From Pseudomonas shahriarae (GTDB lineage Bacteria; Pseudomonadota; Gammaproteobacteria; Pseudomonadales; Pseudomonadaceae), in the NCBI RefSeq assembly GCF_014268455.2, contig NZ_CP077085.1, positions 1,426,001 to 1,490,000 of the forward strand: a stretch of 64,000 bases of DNA, in the 5' to 3' direction. The notes beneath the pieces are model-generated. The model was not told the DNA's origin. It worked only from the letters and a program-made list of their open reading frames with translations, and ran no database searches. Made by a program: the position numbers and the translations under genes. Positions 9,829-19,074 of this stretch are shown in pieces (position 1 is the first letter of the stretch; every line of letters starts with the position of its first letter).

Positions 9829-11133
9829 GTGAAACCGGTCAAAGTAGGCATCTGTGGGTTAGGGACCGTCGGTGGCGGCACCTTGAACGTACTTCAGCGT
9901 AACGCTGAGGAGATTTCCCGCCGTGCAGGGCGCGGGATTGAAGTGGCACAAATTGCCATGCGTACGCCAAAGCCTCAGTACCAAACGACCGGTATTGCGA
10001 TTACCAACGATGTCTTCGATGTGGCCACGAACCCTGAAATCGACATCGTCATCGAGTTGGTCGGCGGCTACACCGTCGCCCGTGAGTTGGTGCTCAAGGC
10101 CATCGAAAACGGCAAGCACGTGGTTACCGCCAACAAGGCGCTGATTGCCGTGCACGGCAACGAAATCTTCGCCAAGGCCCGCGAGAAGGGCGTGATCGTG
10201 GCGTTCGAAGCCGCCGTCGCTGGCGGTATCCCGGTGATCAAGGCGATCCGCGAAGGCCTGTCGGCCAACCGTATCAACTGGGTTGCGGGCATCATCAACG
10301 GCACCGGTAACTTCATCCTTACCGAAATGCGCGAGAAGGGCCGTACCTTCGAAGACGTGCTGGCCGAGGCCCAGGCCCTGGGTTACGCCGAAGCCGACCC
10401 GACGTTTGACGTAGAAGGTATCGACGCGGCGCACAAGCTGACCATCCTGGCGTCCATCGCCTTTGGTATCCCGCTGCAGTTCGACAAGGCCTATACCGAA
10501 GGCATAACCAAGCTGACCACCGCCGACGTGAACTACGCCGAAGCCCTGGGCTACCGCATCAAGCACCTGGGCGTGGCGCGCAGCACCGCTGCCGGTATCG
10601 AATTGCGCGTGCACCCGACCCTGATTCCGGCCGACCGCCTGATCGCCAACGTCAATGGCGTGATGAACGCGGTGATGGTCAATGGTGATGCGGCCGGTTC
10701 GACCCTGTTCTACGGCGCCGGTGCCGGCATGGAGCCGACGGCTTCGTCGGTGATCGCCGACCTGGTGGACGTGGTCCGCGCCATGACCAGCGACCCGGAA
10801 AACCGCGTGCCGCACCTGGCCTTCCAGCCGGATTCGCTGTCGGCCCACCCGATCCTGCCGATCGAAGCCTGCGAAAGCTCCTACTACCTGCGGATCCAGG
10901 CCAAGGACCACCCGGGCGTGTTGGCCCAGGTGGCCAGCATCCTCTCGGAGCGCGGCATCAACATTGAGTCGATCATGCAGAAGGAAGTCGAAGAACACGA
11001 CGGCCTGGTGCCCATGATCCTGCTGACTCACCGTGTGCTGGAACAGCACATGAACGATGCCATTGCCGCGCTGGAAGCCCTGCAGGGCGTGGTCGGGCCG
11101 GTGGTGCGGATCCGCGTCGAACACCTGAACTAA
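9829..11133 (+). CDS. hom: homoserine dehydrogenase
   Basis: The 434-residue enzyme reduces aspartate semialdehyde to homoserine (threonine/methionine branch). It has an N-terminal Rossmann fold (VGICGLGTVGGGTLNVL), the VTANKALIA catalytic-region motif, the homoserine-dehydrogenase core (GIINGTGNFILTEM.., LGYAEADPTFDVEGIDAAHKL) and a C-terminal ACT domain (YLRIQAKDHPGVLAQVASILSERGI) for feedback control. I chose GTG at 9829 because GGGGAG lies 8 bases upstream and the length matches Pseudomonas Hom. The ATG at 9814 would place the ribosome-binding site inside the gene. Confidence 0.95.
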   Translation: MKPVKVGICGLGTVGGGTLNVLQRNAEEISRRAGRGIEVAQIAMRTPKPQYQTTGIAITNDVFDVATNPEIDIVIELVGGYTVARELVLKAIENGKHVVTANKALIAVHGNEIFAKAREKGVIVAFEAAVAGGIPVIKAIREGLSANRINWVAGIINGTGNFILTEMREKGRTFEDVLAEAQALGYAEADPTFDVEGIDAAHKLTILASIAFGIPLQFDKAYTEGITKLTTADVNYAEALGYRIKHLGVARSTAAGIELRVHPTLIPADRLIANVNGVMNAVMVNGDAAGSTLFYGAGAGMEPTASSVIADLVDVVRAMTSDPENRVPHLAFQPDSLSAHPILPIEACESSYYLRIQAKDHPGVLAQVASILSERGINIESIMQKEVEEHDGLVPMILLTHRVLEQHMNDAIAALEALQGVVGPVVRIRVEHLN

Positions 11134-11143
11134 CGATAGGTTG

Positions 11144-11172
11144 CAGAGGCCCCGCAGGTTCGGCGGCCTCTG
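11144..11172. promoter_or_regulatory. hairpin between hom and thrC
   Basis: CAGAGGCC and GGCCTCTG form eight-base perfect arms around a 13-base loop in the 66-base hom-thrC gap. There is no T-tract, so it is more likely an mRNA processing or stability structure than a terminator. Confidence 0.45.
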
Positions 11173-11199
11173 TTCAAGAATGTTGTAGAGGAGCCAGTC

Positions 11200-12609
11200 A
11201 TGCGTTACATCAGCACCCGCGGCCAGGCACCGGCCCTGAATTTCGAAGACGTCCTGCTCGCAGGCCTCGCCACTGACGGTGGCCTGTACGTGCCGGAAAA
11301 CCTGCCACGCTTCACCCAGGAAGAAATCGCCTCCTGGGCTGGCCTGCCGTACCACGAGCTGGCGTTCCGGGTCATGCGCCCGTTCGTTACCGGCAGCATC
11401 CCCGATGCCGATTTCAAGAAGATCCTCGAAGAAACCTACGGCGTGTTCTCGCACAACGCCATCGCCCCGCTGCGTCAGCTGAACGGCAACGAATGGGTGC
11501 TGGAGCTGTTCCACGGCCCGACCCTGGCGTTCAAGGATTTCGCCCTGCAACTGCTCGGTCGCCTGCTGGATTACGTGCTGGAGAAACGCGGCGAGCGCGT
11601 GGTGATCATCGGTGCCACCTCCGGTGATACCGGCTCGGCGGCCATCGAAGGCTGCAAGCACTGCGAAAACGTCGACATCTTCATCCTGCACCCGCACAAC
11701 CGCGTATCGGAGGTGCAGCGCCGGCAGATGACGACCATCTTCGGCGAGAACATCCACAATATCGCGGTCGAAGGCAACTTCGACGACTGCCAGGAAATGG
11801 TCAAGGCCAGCTTTGCTGACCAGAGCTTCCTCAAAGGCACGCGTCTGGTTGCGGTGAACTCGATCAACTGGGCGCGGATCATGGCCCAGATCGTCTACTA
11901 CTTCCACGCCTCGCTGCAGCTGGGCGGGCCGGCACGTTCGGTGTCGTTCTCGGTGCCGACCGGCAACTTTGGCGATATCTTCGCCGGTTACCTGGCACGC
12001 AACATGGGCCTGCCGATCAACCAGTTGATCGTCGCCACCAACCGCAACGACATCCTGCACCGCTTCATGAGCGGCAACCAGTACGTCAAGGAAACCCTGC
12101 ACGCGACCCTGTCGCCGTCGATGGACATCATGGTCTCGTCGAACTTCGAACGCCTGCTGTTCGACATGCACGGTCGTAACGGCGCGGCCCTGGCCGGCCT
12201 GATGGACAGCTTCAAGCAGGGTGGTGGTTTCAGCGTCGATCAGGAGCGCTGGACCGAAACCCGCAAGCTGTTCGACTCCCTGGCCGTGGACGATGCCCAG
12301 ACCTGCGAGACCATCGCTGAAGTCTATGCCCAGACCGGCGAGCTGCTGGACCCGCACACCGCCATTGGCGTCAAGGCCGCGCGCGAATGCCGGCGCAGCC
12401 TGGACATCCCGATGGTGATCCTCGGCACGGCCCACCCGGTGAAATTCCCTGAGGCGGTGCAGAAGGCCGGTGTCGGCAAGGCTCTGGAACTGCCGCCGCA
12501 CCTGGCTGACCTGTTTGAGCGGGAAGAGCGTTGCACGGTATTGCCTAATGACCTGAAGGCTATTCAGGCGTTCGTCAGCCAGCATGGCAATCGTGGTAAG
12601 CCGCTCTGA
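11200..12609 (+). CDS. thrC: threonine synthase
   Basis: The 469-residue PLP enzyme converts O-phosphohomoserine to threonine. MRYISTRGQAP is the family N-terminus. The PLP lysine lies in HGPTLAFKDFALQLLGR (about residue 111) and the phosphate-binding segment is IGATSGDTGSAAIEG. A good AGGAG lies before the ATG. Together with hom this makes two steps of threonine synthesis; no thrB follows. A terminator closes the unit. Confidence 0.96.
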   Translation: MRYISTRGQAPALNFEDVLLAGLATDGGLYVPENLPRFTQEEIASWAGLPYHELAFRVMRPFVTGSIPDADFKKILEETYGVFSHNAIAPLRQLNGNEWVLELFHGPTLAFKDFALQLLGRLLDYVLEKRGERVVIIGATSGDTGSAAIEGCKHCENVDIFILHPHNRVSEVQRRQMTTIFGENIHNIAVEGNFDDCQEMVKASFADQSFLKGTRLVAVNSINWARIMAQIVYYFHASLQLGGPARSVSFSVPTGNFGDIFAGYLARNMGLPINQLIVATNRNDILHRFMSGNQYVKETLHATLSPSMDIMVSSNFERLLFDMHGRNGAALAGLMDSFKQGGGFSVDQERWTETRKLFDSLAVDDAQTCETIAEVYAQTGELLDPHTAIGVKAARECRRSLDIPMVILGTAHPVKFPEAVQKAGVGKALELPPHLADLFEREERCTVLPNDLKAIQAFVSQHGNRGKPL

Positions 12610-12635
12610 GTTCTGAAAGGCTGCACGAATAAGGC

Positions 12636-12674
12636 AAACGGCGCTTGTCCAGAGATGGGGAAGCGCCGTTTTTC
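12636..12674 (+). terminator. terminator after thrC
   Basis: AAACGGCGCTT and AAGCGCCGTTTTT pair across a 13-base loop 27 bases after thrC, with a T-run at the end. Confidence 0.85.
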
Positions 12675-12774
12675 TTGGCGGGTATCGCACCCTGTTTTTG
12701 ATCCGGGGCGCCCCGTTACCCCTGCAACGGATATGTCCACCGAACCAAAAATAACCCACAAGGAAACCCCTACG

Positions 12775-15700
12775 GTGCGGTTCACGACCCGATGGCACCT
12801 GTGCCTACTGAGCGCGCTGCTGCTCGGCCACCTGCCTGCAAGCCTGGCCGCCGTCAGCCTGCCGTTCAATCTGGTGCCGGCGTTTATCACCCTGGCGCCC
12901 ATCCCCCTGGCACCCGCCGAGCGCCAGTGGCTGGCGCAACACCGAACCCTGAGGGTGGGGATTTCCATTGATGACTACCAACCCATCGACATCACCCGCG
13001 ATCGTAATCGCTACCAGGGCATCAGTGCCGACTACTTGAGCCTGGTGGGGGCGCGACTCGGCGTGTCGATGCAGGTGATGGGCTTCGCCGAGCGGGCCCA
13101 GGCCGTGGAGGCCCTGCGCGCCGGGACGATTGATATCCTCACCAGCGCCAACGGCTATGAACGTGACGTGCCCGGCCTGGCCTTTACGGCGGACTATATG
13201 CCCGACCGTTCGGTGGTGGTGACGCGCGGTGCCGACGCCACGCCAAACGACGCACTCCAGGACAAGAAGGTGGTGTTGCTCGATGGCTACGCCAACGTCA
13301 AGAACGTGCATGCCGCCTACCCGCAAAGCCACATCATGCTGGCGCCCAATCTCTATAGCGGCCTCGAAGCCCTGGAGCAGGGTGATGTGGATGCGTTTAT
13401 CGGCAATGAAGTGATCGTGCGCGCCTACAAGTCCCTGCGTCCTTACCTGAGCATGCAGATCAAGGAGCAAAGCCGCCTGGCGCCGATTGGTTTTGCCTTC
13501 GCCACGCGCCAGGCCGATCCCTTGCTGGGCAAGATGATGGACCGGGCGTTGCAGAGCATTGATGACTCGGTGCGCCGTGAGATCCTGGCCCGTTGGACCA
13601 CCGGGCTGGGGGTGGACGTCGTCGGTGAGCGTATTCCCCTGTCGGCCGCCGAGCAGGCCTGGGTGCTGCAGCATCCCCATGTGGTGGTGGCGTCCCAGCA
13701 ATACTCGCCCTATGTGTTCAAAGACAAGGACGGGCGCTGGGTCGGGCTGAATGTCGATCTGCTCAATCGCCTGTCGCGCATGACCGGTTTGCAGTTCGTC
13801 ATGGAGGAAGTGTTTTCCACCGCGCAGACCCTGGCTATCCTGGAAAAGGGCAGTGCGGATATGAGCACTACCCTGGTGGAAAGCACCGAACGCCGGCGGT
13901 TTCTGGATTTCAGCCACGGCTTTGGCGGTGCCGGCTGGGTGTTTGTCGAGCGTCTTGATACGCCACCGCTGACCAGCCTCAGCCAGCTTTCGGGCGAGGT
14001 GTTGGCGCTGCCGGCGCGGCATGTGCTCGAAGGCGACATCCGGCGTGAATACCCGCAGATCCGCCTGCGCTCGGTGGCCAACTACACCGAGGCCCGCGCT
14101 CTGGTAGCCCGGGGAGAAGCGGCTGCGACCATCCAGAGTGAAGTCGAGGTGCAGAGTTATCCGAACGATGAGTTGCGGGTCGGTCGCAGTGTCGATGGCA
14201 AGTGGTCCAGTGACAACCTGGCAGTGCGCAAGGACCATCCCGAGCTGCTGAGTATTTTGAACAAGGCCCTGGAAGCCTTGCCGGTAGCCGAACTGAGCGC
14301 GTTGCGCCTGCGCTGGATGGGCGCGGTGGCGGTCCCGGTGCCCGCCTGGCAGCGTGTGCCGCCATGGGCCTATTGGACGGTCGCCACGGCGTTGCTGTTT
14401 GTGCTGGTATCTCTGGTCTGGAACAGCCGGCTCAAGCGTCAGATTCGCCAGCGTGTGGAGGCCGAGCGACGGCTCAATGACCAACTGGCGTTCAAGCGCG
14501 CCCTGCTCGATGGCATGCCCAACCCGGTGTTTGTGCGTGACCTCGCTGGCCGTTTGGTCACCTGCAACAAAAGCTATGAACAGCAGTTGGCCACCCGGCT
14601 TGAACTGATCCAGGGCCTGACCCTGCCGGAGAGTGGAATTTTGCCGGCCGCCACCGCCTTGCGCCTGCATGTGGGGCACATGGAGCAACTGGAGACGCAG
14701 CAATCGTTGTTTATCGACCGCCAACTGGAGTTCAACGGCGGTATCGCCCATGTCTATCAATGGACCGTGCCGTTTTACGATGCCGAGGGCCAGTTGCGGG
14801 GTTTGCTCGGGGGCTGGGTCGATATCAACGAGCGCAAGGTCCTGGAAACCCAACTGATGGACGCGCGTCGCGCTGCCGATGAAGCGAACTACGCCAAGAG
14901 TGCCTTTGTGTCGAACCTCAGTCATGAGATTCGTACGCCGATGACGGCGATTATCGGCCTGCTGGAGCTGGAACAGGAGCGCGCCCTGGCCTCGGGCGCC
15001 CCTGTTTCCGAGGCGTTGCAGGTGGCCCATCGCTCGGCACGGGAGTTGATTGCCCTGATGGGCGATAGCCTTGATCTGGCGAAGATCGAAGCCGGCCATC
15101 TGCAATTGGCGCCACAGACCACTGACCTGAAAGGTTTCTTCGAAGGTATCCAGCGCCTGTTTGAAGCCACTGCGCAGAAAAAGGGCCTGCACCTGACCCT
15201 GGCGTTCGATCCCCAGGCCCAAGGCTTTTACTGGTTCGACCCGCTGCGCCTGCGCCAGGTCATGCATAACCTTTTGGGCAATGCGCTGAAGTTCACGCAA
15301 AGCGGAGATGTGCGTATGCGTGTCGCCTGCCAGGTGGATGGTGAGGGTCACGAATACTTGCACCTGTGCGTCGAAGATACTGGCCCCGGCATCAGCGTCG
15401 AACAGCAGGCACGAGTGTTCCGGCCGTTTATCCAGGGCAGCCCGCTGACGGCCGCCGAACATGGCGGCACCGGGCTGGGTTTGAGTATCTGCCAGCAACT
15501 GGTGGACCTGATGGGCGGGCAAATCACCCTGCGCAGCACCCTGGGCGAAGGCACCACCGTGTGTATCGACCTGCGCCTGGACCGGGTCGGCAGTGACGAC
15601 CTGCCGGCGCCGGTGGCCGCCGCGCCGGTGCTGGCTGCGGGCCGGGTGCTGTCGGTGCTGATTGTCGACGACCTGCCGGCCAACCGCTTGGTGCTGGTCC

Positions 15701-16356
15701 AGCAGTTGCAATTCCTCGGGCACCAGGTGGTGGCCCTCAATAGTGCCGAGGCCGCATTGCAGCGTTGGCGCAGCGAGGCGTTCGACGTGCTGGTGACTGA
15801 TTGTCATATGCCGGGCATGTCCGGTTATGCCCTGGCCGAGGCTATTCGCCAGATCGAAACCCAGGAGCAGCGCCCGCGCTGCGCGTTGATTGGCTGCACC
15901 GCTGCGGCCCAGGAGGACGAAAGCCAGCGCGACCAGCAGGCGGGTATGGATGTGCTGCTGGTCAAGCCGGTGACCCTGGAGCAGTGGGCGCGGGTGCTGG
16001 CCCGGGTCACGGCGGTGCCGGCCTTCGACCTGCAGGCCCTGCGCAAGATGACCCAGGCCGACGGGCCGATTCTGCAAAGCATGTTGCAGGAGTTGGCGAA
16101 CAATTTGGAGCACGAGCACCATCTGTTGGGCAACGCCATGGCCGAGCACGACCTGGTGCAGGTGCGGGCCAGCCTGCATCGCCTCAAGGGCATTTGTTGC
16201 CTGGTGGATGCGCTGCCGCTGGCCAAGGCCTGCATCGCCCTTGAAAGCAGTGCGCGGGAACACCGCGACGCTGAGCTGCCAGTGCGCTGGCAAGCCTTGT
16301 CGCAGGCATTGCTGGCACTGCGAGAGGAGATTCAGCCTTATCTGGAGCAAGAATAG
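12775..16356 (+). CDS. unorthodox hybrid sensor histidine kinase, RocS1/BvgS type
   Basis: The protein has 1193 residues. In order: signal peptide (to about residue 27), two periplasmic solute-binding (SBP_bac_3-like) domains, and a membrane segment at about 531-552. Then come a PAS domain, HisKA with phospho-acceptor H717 (SNLSHEIRTPM), HATPase (NLLGNALKF, GTGLGLSICQQL), a receiver with D1009 (VLVTDCHMPGMSGY), and an Hpt with H1135 (LHRLKG). This is the complete four-step phosphorelay of BvgS/EvgS/RocS1. I chose GTG 12775 because AAGGA lies about 10 bases upstream and it starts a clean signal peptide; ATG 12733 would extend it. Neighbouring REC-EAL and NarL-type genes match the Roc1/Sad locus of P. 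aeruginosa, which controls fimbriae and biofilm. The role here is inferred from that. Confidence 0.82.
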   Translation: MRFTTRWHLCLLSALLLGHLPASLAAVSLPFNLVPAFITLAPIPLAPAERQWLAQHRTLRVGISIDDYQPIDITRDRNRYQGISADYLSLVGARLGVSMQVMGFAERAQAVEALRAGTIDILTSANGYERDVPGLAFTADYMPDRSVVVTRGADATPNDALQDKKVVLLDGYANVKNVHAAYPQSHIMLAPNLYSGLEALEQGDVDAFIGNEVIVRAYKSLRPYLSMQIKEQSRLAPIGFAFATRQADPLLGKMMDRALQSIDDSVRREILARWTTGLGVDVVGERIPLSAAEQAWVLQHPHVVVASQQYSPYVFKDKDGRWVGLNVDLLNRLSRMTGLQFVMEEVFSTAQTLAILEKGSADMSTTLVESTERRRFLDFSHGFGGAGWVFVERLDTPPLTSLSQLSGEVLALPARHVLEGDIRREYPQIRLRSVANYTEARALVARGEAAATIQSEVEVQSYPNDELRVGRSVDGKWSSDNLAVRKDHPELLSILNKALEALPVAELSALRLRWMGAVAVPVPAWQRVPPWAYWTVATALLFVLVSLVWNSRLKRQIRQRVEAERRLNDQLAFKRALLDGMPNPVFVRDLAGRLVTCNKSYEQQLATRLELIQGLTLPESGILPAATALRLHVGHMEQLETQQSLFIDRQLEFNGGIAHVYQWTVPFYDAEGQLRGLLGGWVDINERKVLETQLMDARRAADEANYAKSAFVSNLSHEIRTPMTAIIGLLELEQERALASGAPVSEALQVAHRSARELIALMGDSLDLAKIEAGHLQLAPQTTDLKGFFEGIQRLFEATAQKKGLHLTLAFDPQAQGFYWFDPLRLRQVMHNLLGNALKFTQSGDVRMRVACQVDGEGHEYLHLCVEDTGPGISVEQQARVFRPFIQGSPLTAAEHGGTGLGLSICQQLVDLMGGQITLRSTLGEGTTVCIDLRLDRVGSDDLPAPVAAAPVLAAGRVLSVLIVDDLPANRLVLVQQLQFLGHQVVALNSAEAALQRWRSEAFDVLVTDCHMPGMSGYALAEAIRQIETQEQRPRCALIGCTAAAQEDESQRDQQAGMDVLLVKPVTLEQWARVLARVTAVPAFDLQALRKMTQADGPILQSMLQELANNLEHEHHLLGNAMAEHDLVQVRASLHRLKGICCLVDALPLAKACIALESSAREHRDAELPVRWQALSQALLALREEIQPYLEQE

Positions 16357-16428
16357 GACGCGTCCTATGTGGTCGCGTCCGGGTTTTGGCTAATGTGGGC
16401 CATCCTGCACGCAGCCCCAGAGTTTTCC

Positions 16429-17658
16429 ATGCGCTCACTCAAAGTCCTGATTCTCGAAGATCACCCGTTCCAGCTGATGGCCCTGCACCAGATGCTCAAC
16501 GCCAACGGCGTGTTCAACGTGCTTACGGCCGACAGCGTCGAGGTCGCCCGCCAGTCGCTGGCGAGCAAGGGGCCGGTGGATATCGCCATCTGCGATCTGT
16601 ACCTGGAGCATGGCGACTCACTGGGGCTGATCCGCGAAATGGCTGAGCACAGCCAGGCCCAGGTCCTGGTCCTGTTGAGCGACGCCGAACCGGATGTACT
16701 GGAAGGCGTGGCGAGCATGGCGCGTCATGCGGGGTTGAACGTATTGGGGTGCATGCCCAAGCCGGCTTCCGCCACTTCCATCGGGCAGATGCTCGATGCC
16801 TGCCGGCAACGCTTGCGGCCGAGCCCGCAAGCGCTGTCCTGGGAGCGTGTGCACCAGATGCTGGGAGTGAGTGAATTCGCGACCGAGAAACTTTGCGCTG
16901 AGGTCGGCGAGGCCGCCTTTGAGCGTTACGCCCGTGTCTGCTACCAACCCATCGTCAGCCAGGCCGGTGATCTGCAAGGCGTGGAGGCGTTGGCGCGCTG
17001 GCAAGACCCGGAGCATGGCCAGTTGATGCCCAGCGAGTTTCTGCCGCTGCTGGAGTTGGCCGGCCTGGAGCAGGCCTTTACCTGGTACGTGCTGGACCAG
17101 GTGTTGCGCCTATGCGCCCAGGTGACCCGGGACACGGGCCTGGAACTGCCGGTGTCAGTCAACATTCCCGGGCGGTTGCTGGATCAGGAACACTTCGCGC
17201 TCACGCTGCAAGGCCTGCTGCAGCGCTTTGCCGTCCCGGCGCGCAACCTCACCCTGGAACTGGTGGAAACCTCGCGCCTGAAGACCGACAGCGCCCATGT
17301 CACCGGTTTGCTGCGCCTGCGGATGATCGGTTGCAAGTTGTCCATTGGCGATTTCGGCATCGGCGGTACCAGCCTGCAGCGGTTGCTGGAGCTGCCGTTC
17401 ACCGAGCTGAAGATTCCCCCGGCGTTTGCCAGCGGGATGGCGGGTGACGAACGCAAGTGTGCGGTGGTCGCCGGGGCCATGAGCATGGCCCAGCACCTGG
17501 GGGTTGGCGTGGTCGTGACCGGAATTGAAACCCCCGCCGACCGTGACGCGGTGCGCGCGCTGGGGCCGGCCTGGCTGCAGGGTTGCCTGATCGCTCATCC
17601 GATGAGTGCCCAGGCGCTGCAACACTGGCTGGCGAAATCTACGGCGATTGCCTTGTAG
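16429..17658 (+). CDS. RocR-like response regulator with degenerate EAL domain
   Basis: The 409-residue protein has an N-terminal receiver (LILEDHPF, phospho-acceptor D56 in DIAICDLYLE, conserved K111) followed by an EAL domain. The EAL motif is present (186-188), as are N245 and E277. However, the DDFG metal-binding motif reads G307-D308-F-G, the LKID motif reads LKIP, and the EGVE glutamate is replaced by T364 (VTGIET). In active c-di-GMP phosphodiesterases such as PAO1 RocR these acids coordinate metal or act in catalysis, so this copy is probably inactive or weak. It follows the RocS1-like kinase by 72 bases. It may titrate phosphoryl groups or bind c-di-GMP. Confidence 0.82.
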   Translation: MRSLKVLILEDHPFQLMALHQMLNANGVFNVLTADSVEVARQSLASKGPVDIAICDLYLEHGDSLGLIREMAEHSQAQVLVLLSDAEPDVLEGVASMARHAGLNVLGCMPKPASATSIGQMLDACRQRLRPSPQALSWERVHQMLGVSEFATEKLCAEVGEAAFERYARVCYQPIVSQAGDLQGVEALARWQDPEHGQLMPSEFLPLLELAGLEQAFTWYVLDQVLRLCAQVTRDTGLELPVSVNIPGRLLDQEHFALTLQGLLQRFAVPARNLTLELVETSRLKTDSAHVTGLLRLRMIGCKLSIGDFGIGGTSLQRLLELPFTELKIPPAFASGMAGDERKCAVVAGAMSMAQHLGVGVVVTGIETPADRDAVRALGPAWLQGCLIAHPMSAQALQHWLAKSTAIAL

Positions 17659-17686
17659 GAGCCGGCAAGCCGGCCGCTGCACAAAC

Positions 17687-18349
17687 CTAGGCCAACCCGT
17701 GTTCCTGCACATAGATGAACAACGCGGCATCGCTGATCAACCCCAGCTTGCGCATGGCACTGACTTTCTGCGCGCTGACGGTCTGCTTGCTGCGATTGAG
17801 GTGCGCGGCAATCTCGCCCACCGTCTTGCCACCTGCCAGCAGGCGGATCACCTCCAGTTCCCGGGGTGACAACTGGTGCTGCGAGTGCAGGCGATCAGCC
17901 CCCACTGCACCGGCCAGGGCGAGCGCCTGTTCAATGGTGCGGGCCACATAGGGCCGCTGCTGGCGCACCTTGTCGATGGCTTCGGGCAACTCGTCGGCCA
18001 GGCTGGCCTTGCTCAACAGACCCATGACCCCCAGTTCCAGGATCGAGTGGAACAGGCCGGCGTTGTTGAGCATGGTCACCACCACAATCGGCAGGTCCGG
18101 GTAATGCCGGCGCAGGTGTTCGATCAGGCGCAGGCCGTCGGCCTGGGGTTCGGCGGGCATCATGAAATCGGTGACCAGTACATCGCAGGGGCAGCGTTGC
18201 AGCAGGGCGGCCAGGGCCTGGGGCGAGGTGGCCTCACCGACGATGCGCACCTGCTCGTCGCGCTCCAGCACTGCCCGCAAACCGATCAGGAAAATCGGAT
18301 GATCGTCGGCGATGACAATACGCAAGGGCTGTTCAGACGCGTCTCTCAC
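17687..18349 (-). CDS. NarL/FixJ-type response regulator, RocA1-like
   Basis: The 220-residue protein has a receiver domain (RIVIADDHPIFLIGLRAVL, phospho-acceptor in DVLVTDFMMP) and a C-terminal LuxR helix-turn-helix (LSPRELEVIRLLAGGKTVGEIAAHLNRSKQTVSAQKVSAMRKLG). It should bind DNA when phosphorylated. It faces the kinase and REC-EAL genes tail to tail with a 28-base gap, completing a Roc1/Sad-like set. GTG 18349 is preferred because GGAG lies 6 bases upstream; a TTG at 18364 is the only alternative. Target genes (in P. aeruginosa, cup fimbriae) are inferred, not seen. Confidence 0.8.
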   Translation of the reverse strand: MRDASEQPLRIVIADDHPIFLIGLRAVLERDEQVRIVGEATSPQALAALLQRCPCDVLVTDFMMPAEPQADGLRLIEHLRRHYPDLPIVVVTMLNNAGLFHSILELGVMGLLSKASLADELPEAIDKVRQQRPYVARTIEQALALAGAVGADRLHSQHQLSPRELEVIRLLAGGKTVGEIAAHLNRSKQTVSAQKVSAMRKLGLISDAALFIYVQEHGLA

Positions 18350-18478
18350 GGCGGACTCCGGCAATAATCAGGGGATTCTAGCCTGTCGGCGGCTGTTTTC
18401 TCTCTGTCATATTGGCCATGCATGCTCGATAAGCTCAGCTCAAAGGCGAACTTTGTGCTTTTGGCGTAGGTCACTTAT

Positions 18479-18581
18479 CTGTAGGCGCGAGCTTGCTCGC
18501 GAAAAACGTCAACGATAATGTAGGGCATCCTGAACGAACGTGGCGCTCTCAGGTTTTTCGCAAGCAAGCTCGCGCCTACAC
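18479..18581. repeat. 103-bp BIME-like element
   Basis: Near-perfect outer arms TGTAGGCGCGAGCTTGCTCG and CGCAAGCAAGCTCGCGCCTA flank a core of about 50 bases containing AACGTCAACGATAATG. This is the two-REP composite common in Pseudomonas. It fills most of the gap between the regulator and the DUF3509 gene. Confidence 0.75.
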
Positions 18582-18619
18582 TGGTTATTTATTTTTCTCA
18601 TGATTGAGTGGTGATCGAG

Positions 18620-18904
18620 ATGGAAAGTATCAGCCTATTGCTCGGTGAAGCGCTGAGCCCTTATCAGGTCACGCTGACTACCTCGGGTGTACACGGCGAG
18701 AGCCTGGTGACAGTGAAGAGCCCCACGGGCGCAATCGTGGTCGAACGCGAAGTGGATCGTGCGCAATTGACCGACAAACGCGCCTTGGTGGACGTGGTGG
18801 ACTGCCTGCTCCGCGACCTGAAAATCGCCGAAGGGCGCCTGGAACCTTCGGTAATCGCGGCCTTGCGCAATGCCGCCCAGACGCGCATCAGCGTCCAGGC
18901 GTGA
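18620..18904 (+). CDS. DUF3509 family protein
   Basis: The 94-residue protein begins MESISLLLGEALSPYQVTLT. It ends with a helical part containing LVDVVDCLLRDLKIAEG, which I recognise as the small Pseudomonas-specific DUF3509 family of unknown function. It has no signal peptide, cysteines or membrane segment, so it is probably cytoplasmic. GTG codons at 18608 and 18611 are alternative starts, but ATG 18620 gives the family N-terminus. No function can be assigned. Confidence 0.8.
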   Translation: MESISLLLGEALSPYQVTLTTSGVHGESLVTVKSPTGAIVVEREVDRAQLTDKRALVDVVDCLLRDLKIAEGRLEPSVIAALRNAAQTRISVQA

Positions 18905-19063
18905 AGAAATTTTTATCTTCGGAACCTTCCTACAGGAAGGCCAGTCAGACCATGTAACAGCAGGATCAAGCATTGTGCTCCGGTGCTTGTAGCTTGTTGT
19001 ACTGGTCTTTGTAGGCCACGTTTAACCCCGAGTTGTCTCCCCACTGCTCGGGGTTTCTTTTTG
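18905..19063 (+). ncRNA. candidate small RNA or structured 3' UTR
   Basis: About 120 bases without a reading frame separate the DUF3509 stop from a strong terminator. They contain a CCTTCC-TACA-GGAAGG hairpin (about 18927-18940) and further GGA motifs (TCGGAA, CAGGATCAAGC). A separate RNA or a 3'-end-derived RNA would fit, but no clear promoter is visible. Confidence 0.3.
19024..19063 (+). terminator. strong terminator, partly bidirectional
   Basis: AACCCCGAG and CTCGGGGTT pair across a loop and are followed by TCTTTTT. It lies between DUF3509 and the convergent solute-binding gene, whose stop is at 19075. Confidence 0.85.
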
Positions 19064-19074
19064 CCCGGGATTTA

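Noticed and set aside
9859..12798. A 979-codon open frame antisense to hom and thrC
   Set aside because: It crosses two well-conserved genes and their intergenic region and has no recognisable domain; a codon-bias artefact.
12805..16350. An open frame of over 1100 codons antisense to the sensor kinase gene
   Set aside because: Its composition (His, Gln, Arg rich, no domain) is that of the complementary strand of a high-GC gene; the plus-strand kinase has every expected domain.
18905..19063. Naming the candidate RNA as RsmX, RsmY or RsmZ
   Set aside because: The upstream TGTAAG..CTTACA activator site of these genes is not present and the GGA motifs are not clearly in hairpin loops.
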